Assembly (NCBI RefSeq): GCF_000003815.2
Contig: NC_049984.1
Span: 4,974,491 to 5,038,490 of the forward strand
Length of the DNA stretch: 64,000 bases
Source of the DNA: Branchiostoma floridae
Lineage: Eukaryota; Chordata; Leptocardii; Amphioxiformes; Branchiostomatidae
Direction: 5' to 3'
The notes under the pieces are model-generated. The model searched no databases. It had not been told where the DNA came from and saw only the letters and a list, made by a program, of their open reading frames with translations. The translations under genes were made by a program, and so were the position numbers. Positions 34,401 to 43,680 of the stretch are shown piece by piece (position 1 is the stretch's first letter; each line of letters begins with the position of its first letter).

Positions 34401-37188
34401 TTGGTAGCTTTTATCATTTTGCAACGAAAAACGAAGTTTCATTACAGTGGTATGTACAAAAGTGCTGTATTTTGTCATAGAAAAAAATAATATTAGGGGC
34501 AATAAAAATGATGACGTCATCAATTTGGCGCCCCAAAAATCTTAGAATTCTTTCATGCCCATCTATCAATATTCGTTACGGCTCCATTCTTTCTTAATTC
34601 ATTAATAAGAAAACAGTGGAAGGTCAAAATGCCAATTTGGCCAATCGAAATACCTTAATTCTATTATTTATATTAAGAAATTTCCCATTTCGAAGGGTTA
34701 GAAAATAAACCATTTCACAGTTTCAACTGCGGAGCCTCAGAAATAGGGGTCCGTGTGACCATGTGCTGTTTTTCGGTGCTTATTTAGTATCATGAACTTG
34801 TCAGAATATAAGACATGCTCGAATGGCACCCTATGGGGAAACTACAAGTAATATTGTAGTGTAATAGTCTGTGAAAATTTTTTACGGTGGTAATATGCTC
34901 AGTCGGAACTACGTTGTAGCTTATTGTACAGGTAAGGTACTCCAATCCTGTAGCTTCGATGCAAGTTTTAATTGGATGCCAAGTTATTTAGATTGACAAC
35001 GAAAAATTGGAATTGTCATGATGAGCACTAAAGCTGTAGTCTGGGTACCATCCGGAAAGTAGTTCGCTTCGGCGTACATTATATACTATATACAGTCGCT
35101 TCTAGCTCTGACATTCACCATACTCTATATCCAGCCGCTTCTCTGTGTTTCCAGCAGAAGCATGGGCGATAGGCCATCGAGTTTTTGTTGAAATCGCTGT
35201 TGCTATCTTTGTACGTATGTACTCAACACACACTGTATACATTAATACCATACTGTGTACTCAGTCCATTAAATCAAATAGTAAACAAGATGCTTAGCTT
35301 GAAAGACGCACTGTGTACGCCGAGCTCCGTTTGCTGCGTCGTTCTAAATTTAGATCACGGGATAGTTCACGCAAAGGCCGACGGGAGTAGAACAGTTTCG
35401 CAGTTTGCTCGAACGCGTTCGCAAAGCCCTGCTCGAACCGATGAATCGCCTAGAGGGCTAACTTCACTAACTACATATAAATGACTGGGTAGGAAATGCT
35501 ACCCGGCAAGAGCGTTACCAATAGGGGTGACCAGCAGGAAAAGTGAGTTAGAACCACGGTTCTATGGTGGATCTGGGACTTCTCGGCTTTTACATGAGAA
35601 TAGTTTTCAACGTGGCTGGTTTGACCAAAGGCGATAGGCCATCGAGTATTTGTTGAAATCAGTATTACATGTACTTTGTCGTACTAAAATCAGACTTTAT
35701 GAACTCAAACAGTGTGTACTCTTTCCACAGAGATTCCTGAGAATCATACACTGACTTCCACACACTCAGTGTACTCGGTCCTCTCAAATAGTCCCCAGAA
35801 TCATACATTGACACACTTTCTCTGAAAGAATTGCGAGAATCATTGACATCACTGTGTACTCAGTCCACTAAAAGATTCCCGAGAATCATACACTACACTA
35901 TTACACTATAAAACACGCGGTGTGTACTTGGTTCACTGAAACTTTGGCGGGAAATCTGAGTCTCGCGTCTCTCTGATTGGCTAGCAATGATGTAATAGTC
36001 TTGTGCAGCAGCGACTCTAGCGGCCAGATATGGTACTGCTAGTAACGCTGTTCCCCGGAAATCGGACTTTACAAAATGTTGCATATCTTCTTTATTATTA
36101 GGTGTTGTGTCCCAAGTAATCTCACATAGCTAGTAAGTAACACCCAGATAATAAGTAGTATCGACGCGTTTTATTTCATTGCGGCCTTTCGCCGAAAACA
36201 AGGGCTTTTGAAACGGCGTTTCCTACCTATTCATTATTGTTCCTAACACCAAAGCGTTCGGAAGTCGGTGTTCGGCAAACTTCGGGTGATTTCGGCAACT
36301 GTTCGATTCTTTGGAATCGGCAGTTCGTGTAACCGCTAAGTGTACGATTCTCGGGAATCTATCCGTGGACCAAGTACACAGTGTGTGTAAATGTACGATT
36401 CTCGGGAATCTTTCCGTGGACGAGTACACAGTGTGTGTAAGTGTACGATTCTCGGGAATCTTTTCGTGGACCAAGTACACAGTGTGTGTAAATCAAGGAG
36501 GTTATTTGGTGTAAATGTACGATTCTCGGGAATCTTTCCGTGGACCAAGTACACAGTGTGTGTAAGTGTACGATTCTCGGGAATCTTTTCGTGGACCGAG
36601 TGCACGGTGTGTGTAAGTGTATGACGATTCTCGGGAATCTTTCAGTGGACCGAGTACAAAGTGTATGTTTAATATAGTTTATGATTCTCGGGAATCCCAT
36701 GGTGGAACGACTACACACTTTGAGTTCATTAGAGTAGGATTTTTATTACAGCAAACTAATACTGATTTCAACAAAAACTCGATGGCCTACCGCCTATGGC
36801 AGAAGCGAACATAGGAGCGAACTACTATCCGGAAAACACCCAGGCTACTAAAGCTGAGCGTGGGGCAATGGTTTACCTCGTTCTGTCTTGCTTTGCCCGC
36901 CGGCCGGGTCAGCAGTGCCTTGTTGCCGACCACGACGCAGGTGTCCTCCACGAAGGGACAGTCGGGGGTGGACTCGTCCGCCGGCACCACGGTCACGTCC
37001 AGCCCTAGGTCCCGCAGGGTCTGCGTGTACAGCTCGTGCTCTCGGCGCGCTTTCTCCAGGTCGATTTTATCGGGGAGAGGAAGACCGTCCAGTTCTCGAC
37101 CTTCGAAGCACTCCGAGTGGTCCCGAATGGAGTCGGGAATCTGGCGGACGATGGCTCGTGTGTAGGTTCCGAAGTTGGCTGAAGACAT
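31445..37188 (-). CDS. DDAH: Dimethylarginine dimethylaminohydrolase, copy A
   Basis: Five exons on the minus strand join in frame: 36877-37188 (ATG), 33778-33877, 33015-33211, 32016-32156 and 31445-31546 (TAA), giving 283 residues; human DDAH1 has 285. The fold markers are TYTRAIVRQIPDSI, VPADESTPDCPFVEDTCVV, ATLEGGDVIFTG, HEFFVG, and HEILADTFPEYPV. The catalytic His is in FHLKGVICMAAPG (about residue 177) and the catalytic Cys in LTCCSVLF near the end (about residue 278). DDAH hydrolyses asymmetric dimethylarginine to citrulline and dimethylamine in the cytosol, relieving inhibition of nitric oxide synthase. The C-terminus ends right after VLF, shorter than in human. It is transcribed away from copy B. 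Intron 1 is largely filled by two inverted-repeat elements. Confidence 0.95.
31890..31995. repeat. Fragment of a TTAGGCCA-family MITE
   Basis: GGTTCCCAGAGGATGTCATC followed by CATATAATC matches the right arm of the element at 44877-45740. The left part is missing. It lies in DDAH-A just downstream of exon 32016-32156. Confidence 0.5.
32538..32656. mobile_element. Short non-autonomous element with 9-bp target-site duplication
   Basis: The ends (TAGCCCGGGAACCATCCGGG and its mirror, ending GGTACCCAGGCTA) are about 33-bp inverted repeats with GTAGTTCGCTT next to them. The flanks CAGCGTAAT and CGGCGTAAT match in eight of nine bases, which fits a 9-bp duplication. It belongs to the same family as 35037-36847. 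Confidence 0.8.
33533..33720. repeat. (CA)n-rich microsatellite
   Basis: This is a long interrupted ACAC tract in DDAH-A intron 2. The matching (GT)n tract at about 40520-40585 is its inverted counterpart in the orphan DDAH fragment. Confidence 0.9.
34014..34654. mobile_element. 641-bp palindromic foldback element with TTAA duplication
   Basis: The whole element is a near-perfect inverted repeat centred near 34336. It starts GGTATTTCGATTGGC and ends GCCAATCGAAATACC (allowing one change), flanked by TTAA at 34010-34013 and 34655-34658. TTAA is the piggyBac-type target. There is no coding capacity. It sits in DDAH-A intron 1. Confidence 0.85.
35037..36847. mobile_element. 1.8-kb non-autonomous element carrying a minisatellite, with 9-bp duplication
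   Basis: Terminal repeats (TAGTCTGGGTACCATCCGGA and its imperfect mirror ending CCCAGGCTA) are flanked by identical 9-mers CTAAAGCTG at 35028-35036 and 36848-36856. Nine-base duplications are typical of Mutator-like elements; the assignment is inferred. Inside, modules with ATTCTCGGGAATC repeat on the right half and in inverted, more decayed form on the left half. A loose fragment of this element lies at 54365-54470. Confidence 0.85.
36340..36700. repeat. Minisatellite of about 50-bp units with core GATTCTCGGGAATC
   Basis: About seven units of the form GTACGATTCTCGGGAATC, then TTTCCGTGGACC and AAGTACACAGTGTGTGTAA. The core has 5-bp inverted arms (GATTC/GAATC). Inverted, more diverged units lie at 35700-35960. 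Confidence 0.88.
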
Positions 37189-37463
37189 CCTTTAATACTA
37201 GTGACGTACTCGTCAGAAAAGTCGAGTTTTTTTTAAACGTTCCCTACAAAAAAAACATAGCAAAAGAAATCGATGTGAACCTTCGACAAATGAAAGCTGG
37301 AAATTGATCTCGAACCAGTTTTACTGAAGACCTACCCCTCAAGTGGTCGTGAAAGAGACAGACGCTATGTACATGTACAGTATTTACAGGTTAGTTGTAC
37401 CATGGAAATTCCCCTAGCTGTTTTCGACAAGCACAATGAACAGTGGACCACGGCTTAACGTCC

Positions 37464-37613
37464 TAATACCCCCCTCACATTAGGCGCGATTCGATCGGAC
37501 GACGAGTCTGCGAGCTCTAAATTACGAGGAGGCATGACCCTGACGGGAAGGGGGCAACTCTGCCATTTCTCCGTCGGCATCAGGGTCATACCTCCTCGTA
37601 ATTTAGAGCTCAC
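37464..37613. mobile_element. Truncated copy of a CCCCTCACATTAGGCG foldback MITE
   Basis: The left arm and central stem (CTAAATTACGAGGAGG and its complement) match the full element at 56639-56842. The outer right arm is missing after GAGCTCACTG. It lies just upstream of the DDAH-A start codon. Confidence 0.7.
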
Positions 37614-37964
37614 TGACAACTCGGCCGAGCTAAATTCTTGATTTGGAAAGGGGGCTTAAGGACTCCAACCCTTTCCGGTAGCGTACATGTCGGTTGAGCG
37701 ACACAACCGACGAAGGACACACAATTGCCAACAATTTCTAGTTGTTTTTTTTTTCTGTACTAATGGCCTATTTCTAATAACAGCGACCTTAAACCAAATC
37801 TTTTAGAAAAGGGCTGTTTTTATTTTAACCTGGGGCATCTATTGTCGCAGCCTTACGCGCAAATTGTTTGGGAGGCAATTCTTTGCGATTTTCAACACAT
37901 GAGCCAGAATGTAATGCTGCAAAGGTCATGTTTGTATCCGCTAGAAGGCCGCGAAGGTCTATCC

Positions 37965-38140
37965 TCCATAGCAGGCTCTCTGTGGCCTTTTTTGGCTGAT
38001 AATATACTTTTGCTGGCCATTTCTTTTAGTCCTGGGTCGATGATTGCCGGCCGTCGCTGATAACTGGCCCCAGTACAAAAAGAAATGGCCAGTAAAAGTG
38101 TATCATGAGCCCAAAAAGGCCCAAGAGAGCCTGCTATGGA
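37965..38140. mobile_element. Palindromic MITE-like element
   Basis: TCCATAGCAGGCTCTC at the left is mirrored by GAGAGCCTGCTATGGA at the right. The arms continue through GGCCTTTTTTGGC and GGCCATTTCTTTT on both sides of a loop near 38050. No coding frame. Confidence 0.75.
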
Positions 38141-39322
38141 AGCTAGCAAAGGTCCCATATATGCCTGCTGCGCCGTACTAGTACCTCCAGCACTGTCCTG
38201 TCGGTCCCGAACGGTGGTCTTTCGTAACCAGAGCTACTAGTATGATTAAATCCCTTTGTTATCAGGACAGGTGTTGCTTTCTTTGTCCTGGTGGGTCACA
38301 ACTGAAACCCTCGCGTGTGTCCGATTCAAGTATCATAAAAACAGACCTGCGGCTGGCTTCTGGAGTTAGTTGTGCTACATAGGTTTATGACATTTCTATG
38401 TACCAACACAATATTTATGCTAGTTAATCATATACATACAGAAAATAATGTCTTGAGCTTGAAAGTCTTCCGTTCAAACAAGGACGTTATGTTCAACTCA
38501 TTACTAGTACATGTATTTTGGAGCTCAATTTGTAAAATTTCCTTGTTAATAATTCTGTGGTTTTAAAGCTTACTGGTATACATTTGCAACAATTTCGTGT
38601 CATAAATTTCAGCTTCTGGACGAAAGAATGAACTCTTTGTCCGCACCAAGAAGCAAATTTACGTGGAAGGAACAAAGAAATACCTACCTACCTGCACTCA
38701 GAAAGCAGGACATCGACTGACAATCTGTCTTGGGTTGGTGCGATATGCATCTACTTTGCATACTGGTATAACCGGCCTTTCAGGGATCCAGACGACACCG
38801 AAATCATGCAAATATCACCAACTGAACAACTCGGTGTGGTTATGAGTTGTCTAATATGTTTCTTTTTTTTTTTTTTACAAAGTTATAGAGTAATGATAAA
38901 TCTATAGCCATTGTCTGTCCATTCCCTGGAAGGCCAATTTTATTTTATGCGAAGCAAACAGTCGACGTCCTTGTTGTTTCTCGGCTCGGGTAGGTTGTTC
39001 CTTTCAATGAATGAATGACCTTTATTGTACATTTGTGCTCAAACAAGCTAGGTCGTAGCGCTGGTGATAAGGTACAATTTTGGTATAAAAAAAGTTATCT
39101 TATCACCTCTACATATGCTAATACATTCTAGTATGTACAAGTTCAATCACTTACTACGTTTTTTTTTCAAACACAACATTTTGCTGCATGTCTAAAATTG
39201 AGCAGGATGAAATTTCATCTGTGTTGATACATAACGTGACGACAGAGTTCAGCTATAGGATTTTCATTTGTTACTAGTAGTAAATGTGTTTTGGAGAAGA
39301 CAACTTGCTTTTTTTTCTTCTT
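38141..39322. other. Intergenic region between DDAH-A and the orphan DDAH fragment
   Basis: No gene is visible. Around 39005-39050 is AATGAATGAATGACCTTTATTG, followed by TACATTTGTGC, which is the reverse complement of the LINE tail at 40227-40258. This marks a second LINE 3' end in the opposite orientation. Confidence 0.5.
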
Positions 39323-39667
39323 TAAGGCCATGTTGATTGAATTATATGGATGACATCAGCGCGCACATCAATTTTCGACTGTTTTCGACCATACTGAAAA
39401 TCGTACAAAACTGCTGGAATATAATCAAATATTCGCCGTAGATTGCCCCCGGCCCAAAAATGTCGAAAAACATATACTATCTTTAAGTTTAAAAAAATGT
39501 GAAAGAACAAATGTAAAAATCTATTCGGTATACCATATTCTGTGTTTAGTCATATGTTTAACCTTCCTGACCACTTAGATCTTATAATGAAGGCAAATTT
39601 TTTGTGGGTCAAACAGTTTTGGAGTTCCAAGAGGATGCCATCCATATAATGAAATCAACATGGCCTA
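39323..39667. mobile_element. MITE of the TTAGGCCA family
   Basis: AAGGCCATGTTGATTGAATT with TATATGGATGAC at the left is mirrored at the right (CATCCATATAATGAAATC, then AACATGGCCTAA). It is a shorter relative of 44877-45740 and lies directly upstream of the orphan DDAH fragment. Confidence 0.75.
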
Positions 39668-39752
39668 ACGTGCTGTAGTAATCACACGAACAATAGCCTC
39701 ATAGTTGCTAAATAATAGTTGAAGTAGAGGGCCTCTTAAGAAAAATTTTCAG

Positions 39753-41071
39753 TCCCATGTCAAATGCGGGGGTACTGGAAGACCTTGGGTTGGAGGTGCA
39801 CAGGATCCGTGACAAGGCGGCAAAGCTAGAGGGCGGCGACGTGGTTTTTACTGGTTCGTTTGATTATTATATCCGCACTCCTCTAGAACAAAGAGTTTGT
39901 CAATTTTGTACCTCAAACAAGGTTGAAGATGAAGTGCACTTCATTGTTGATTGTACTATGTATGTCAATGATAGAAAGACTCTGTTTAGTTACATAGAAA
40001 GTAGATTCCCTCACTTTAGACACATGAGTAGCACTGACAAGTTTATACTCCTCATGCGTTTTAACAAACCGACCATAGCTAAACCCATACAGTCCTACAT
40101 TTTTATGATTACCAAGAAGCGAGAAGAAGCCGAACTTCTGTGTTAGACTAGATCTGTGATACTTTTATGTATATACATATATATGTTTCTGTCTTGTTGT
40201 GACCTGTACTTAGCTCGGTTGGGCAAAAATGTACAATAAAGGTCTTCATTCATTCATTATTCAATTTGTAGTTCTGCCACGATAGTCGAAGGTGAATAAA
40301 TAAGGAAAATGAAAACGTATTATTGGCATCTGTTGTCAATTTGTTTGTTGTGTGCTTACGTATGCACGTAAGATTAGTAGTTATGGGTTTTGGGATAGGA
40401 AAATCGGTATTGTTGTATACCCTTGATCTACTGTATGAGCGCCTCCATATTGATCTGTAACGTCATGCATTGGTCAATCATATTGTTCTGCAGAACACAC
40501 GTTTTGATATTCCTAATTTCTGTGCGTGTGAGTGTGCTTGTGTTTGTGAGCGTGTGTGTTTGTGTGTAAGTGTGTGTGTACGTGTGTATGAACAACATAA
40601 CTCAAGAAGACTTTAATGGACTGTCTTGGTCTTTGGTATGTGGGTAGGTCTTGAGTAGATTTCGGGCCCCCAAGCGACTTGTAACGTTGCTGCAGCGGAA
40701 CTGTCGCTTTCGGTGATACATAGCTCTTAGGGGCAGATAGAACGTTAGTGGTGTAAGTTTGGGCCCCTGGCGGCTTTTCAAAACTGCAGGAGCCGGTTTT
40801 CAGTGTCTCTTGATCCATGGACACCACTACATAGACTTGTGACGTCATGAGTCGGCCATGTTGTTGTTCTACAGGACACGAGTTCTTCGTGGGTAAATCC
40901 GTGTGCTCGAACCTGGAGGGTCACGAGATCCTGGCCGACACCTTCCCGGAGTACCCCGTGCACTCCATCCCGCTCAGACCGCCCAAATTCCACCTGAAGG
41001 GAGTCATCTGCATGGCGGCACCGGGAGTCATGGCTGTAGGGGAGAGCAAGTGGGGGCAGCGCGCTTGGAAG
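39753..41071 (+). pseudogene. Orphan DDAH fragment: exons 2 and 3 only
   Basis: Exon 2 (39753-39853) encodes VLEDLGLEVHRIRDK and LEGGDVVFTG but is 101 bases where both complete genes have 100, and its first bases are scrambled. Exon 3 (40875-41071) is intact at 197 bases and nearly identical to DDAH-A exon 3 (FVGKSVCSNLEGHEILADTF). No exons 1, 4 or 5 are found on either side. A LINE 3' fragment fills the intron. The sequence before exon 3 (about 40520-40874) matches DDAH-A intron 2 in inverted orientation, while 40300-40500 and the intron start after exon 3 resemble DDAH-B. It looks like a decayed third copy patched by conversion or inverted duplication. Confidence 0.8.
39868..40258 (+). mobile_element. 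Truncated LINE 3' end in the orphan DDAH fragment
   Basis: From just past the exon 2 donor the frame reads TPLEQRVCQFCTSNKVEDEV, then HFIVDCTMY, MRFNKP and KKREEAELLC before a stop at 40144-40146. The C-x2-C, EDE-HF and C-Y pattern is the zinc-knuckle-like C-terminus of LINE reverse transcriptases. The 3' end is GTACAATAAAGGTC followed by CATTCATTCATT repeats. Confidence 0.8.
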
Positions 41072-41078
41072 GTTCGCA

Positions 41079-41190
41079 TATTCTATTCTATTCTATTCTA
41101 TTCTATTCTATTCTATTCTATTCTATTCTATTCTATTCTATTCTATTCTATTCTATTCTATTCTATTCTATTCTATTCTATTCTATTCTA
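41079..41190. repeat. (ATTCT)n pentanucleotide microsatellite
   Basis: About 21 tandem ATTCT units beginning eight bases after the exon 3 junction of the orphan DDAH fragment. A homologous but interrupted tract follows DDAH-B exon 3. Confidence 0.95.
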
Positions 41191-43300
41191 CTCCATGCCT
41201 GGAAGGTAACCGCATATATAGCGTTAATCTCTGCTAGATTGACTATATGTATTTTTGTAATTACTACCATGTTGCATACTTTTGTTAAATGGTTGTATCA
41301 TTGTGTTCTTGAATAAAGAAAATTGAAAAGATTAGAACGAACTTTGGTACTCATACGACAGTAATTGCCCCGGATGAGGTCATGTGGCTGTAGGTCATTT
41401 TAGATAGAACTATGAGCACAACACGTGTCAATGATAAACAAACAAACAAATAAACAAACACACAAACAATAGTTGAAGTCTCTCACGATTATTACAAACA
41501 CAGATGAATTTCCATGCTACTTAATCATAGACGCACAGCAAATCGGCATTCGAGACAAACAAGTGCTTTAAAAAAAAAGCTGGCATTTTGCCAAAGCTTG
41601 CGTGTGTGAAAGTTTTTTTTCTAGTTATTAGAATGTGCTGAAGGCAGTCAGTCGTTAACAAGTCGAAATTGCGACACCTCTTGCCATCATAAAAAGCTCC
41701 CTTGGGACAAAATGCTACGTTCTCTTGAGACAATATGGCAGTGTCCAACTACGATAACAATTTAACAAAACAGCAAAGCAAGCACTGAAACAAACAGAGG
41801 GGCGAGTAGAACAGAATTAACTCTTGCTGACGGCTAGACGCCGGTGCAGGTGTCGGCTCTGTGGGGTGAACGTCCGAAAGGTCACGGCATGGAGAAGAAA
41901 GCCAATTGCCCCTCAGAAAGGCATTTTACAGTACTTTATGCCAAAAATTTTACTTGGATCATTTTACCAACTATCTTATACCTATCTATACCACATTTCA
42001 GGTCATTCACTTGTAATACCAGGGTACAGGTGACCAAAATATACCGTTTTGGTAAAAAAAATGACTTTTAAACCTCAATAAAATCATTTTAGAGACAGAT
42101 ATGAAAAAAATGCATCAGGGTATTGGCATGCACACGACGAAGAAGAAGATTGGCCCACTCTACCCTTGTTCCAAATTTCAGGTCATTCGGTCCGGGAACG
42201 GCGGAGATGAATTACTTTGAAGATTTGACAGAAGAAAGAAGAAGAAACATTACGGATACAATATAGCTTTAGTGATAAATTCAAATAAACTAAACAAAGC
42301 AACAAATAAATTATGTGTAATCTTGCCATGATAATCCTTCCATTGACAAAATGGCCATATATATCTACCAAATCATCATATGTATGTACGGAAACCTGTG
42401 GAATGCTTGCAGGTGATATTAGACAACTCATAACTCCCAGACACATCATTTGCATATTTTTTTGTACCCCGTTCTTTGAAAGACCGGCTTTGCTAGTTTA
42501 CGTGTTAATACTACTACTTAATAATAGGTGTTGCCCTCAGATACATCCCATTCCGACTGTGGTCAGTCAACGTCCCGGTTTAACGAAGCGGGTAGGTAGG
42601 TGCTTCTTTGTTTCTTCAATTCAACTGTTACGTTTTCCCTTTCTTTAAAAAACAGCAGAATTTTGCTGCATGATTAGGCATCATGAACATCATTATGACA
42701 CAGTTGAAGTATCTGGTCTTCAGTTTTCCTGTAGTAGGTCTTAGCGAAAATTTCAACCGGGGCCCGCGTTATTTACGATTGAACGAAAGATGAAATTTTA
42801 TGCCAAGAAATATGCATAAGTTGTGCTATTGAATCATTTTGGTACGTTTTGTGTTCTCTGTTGCCTTTTCTATCGTATTTTTCGTTCTCCAAAACTGCCC
42901 GACCGGGCCCCGGATCGGAAATGTGACAGTAGAATAACCAGTGACATTATCCTTTCACTAAGTAAGGGAAGAATAAAGCTTCGTTATGGTGAAGAATTTT
43001 TTTTTTCATGTTGCTGATAGCACAATGTTGCTTCACAGATGAAAAACATTGTCTAACTAGGCCAAAGCGATACGTCATTAATTATTCATGTGAAAATAAG
43101 TGGCTTTTGTGCATACATAAAGCAAGGGACGACAAGACAACAAGTTGTTGACACTTTACAAGACCACAACTTCTCCTCATGGCTTGTCACCATGGTACCG
43201 TGTCCGACATCGGTTATGTGGTGTCTACAATTGTTGAAGATTTTGTCCCTTAATACTTGAATATTTTGTTACCAACTATCTGATTTGATCATGTTCAGCG
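41191..43300. other. Region between the orphan fragment and DDAH-B
   Basis: No gene is visible. 41290-41330 has a LINE-type GAATAAAGAAAATTG tail, and 41430-41470 an A/C-rich run. The segment 41930-42270 (CATTTCAGGTCATTC, ACGGCGGAGATGAATT, AAACATTACGGATACAATAT) matches the right part of the complex repeat ending near 62942. Confidence 0.5.
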
Positions 43301-43680
43301 TCGTTGGTGTTATAGGTCGCTAGTATTGAGTCAGTCAAGTCAAGTATTGAGGGCAAGGTATAAAAAAAATTAAATTTGTTGCAGTTTTCCATTGTTCGCC
43401 AAAGTTTGATATCGATTAAAATCATCATGTTTTCCTCTAGGCAAAAGGTTCGGCTTTTCCGGCTTCTTACATCACCTGTATTAAAAGATGTCCAACTTCG
43501 TCGTTGGTGTAATAGGTCGCTGTGAGGGCAGTGTAAATTACATTTGTTGTAGTTTCCCATTGTTCGCCATAGTTTGATATCAATTAAATCATTATGTTTT
43601 CCTCTAGGTGACATTACAACAGCTTCGACTATTCCGGCTCCTTACATCACCAGTATTAAAAGATGTTTTCCAACTTTGGA
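43301..43680 (+). repeat. 200-bp tandem duplication covering the DDAH-B exon 1 start
   Basis: 43301-43500 and 43501-43680 share TCGTTGGTGTTATAGGTCGC, a TTTTCCTCTAGG acceptor-like site, CTTACATCACC and ATTAAAAGATG. The second unit holds the true ATG at 43663. The first holds an ATG at 43488 followed by TCCAACTTCG, after which the frame is lost. A still shorter remnant (ATGTTCAGCG) precedes the first unit. Confidence 0.85.

Noticed and set aside
36340-36700. CRISPR-like array
   Set aside because: The units are contiguous minisatellite repeats of varying length within a transposon of a eukaryotic intron, with no spacers of constant size and no cas genes.
36223-36718. Overlapping minus-strand frames with repeats such as STERFPRIVHLHTLC
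   Set aside because: They are readings of the 50-bp minisatellite, not genes.
40903-41316. Long plus-strand frame with repeated ILFYS residues
   Set aside because: It is the ATTCT microsatellite read through after DDAH exon 3, not protein.
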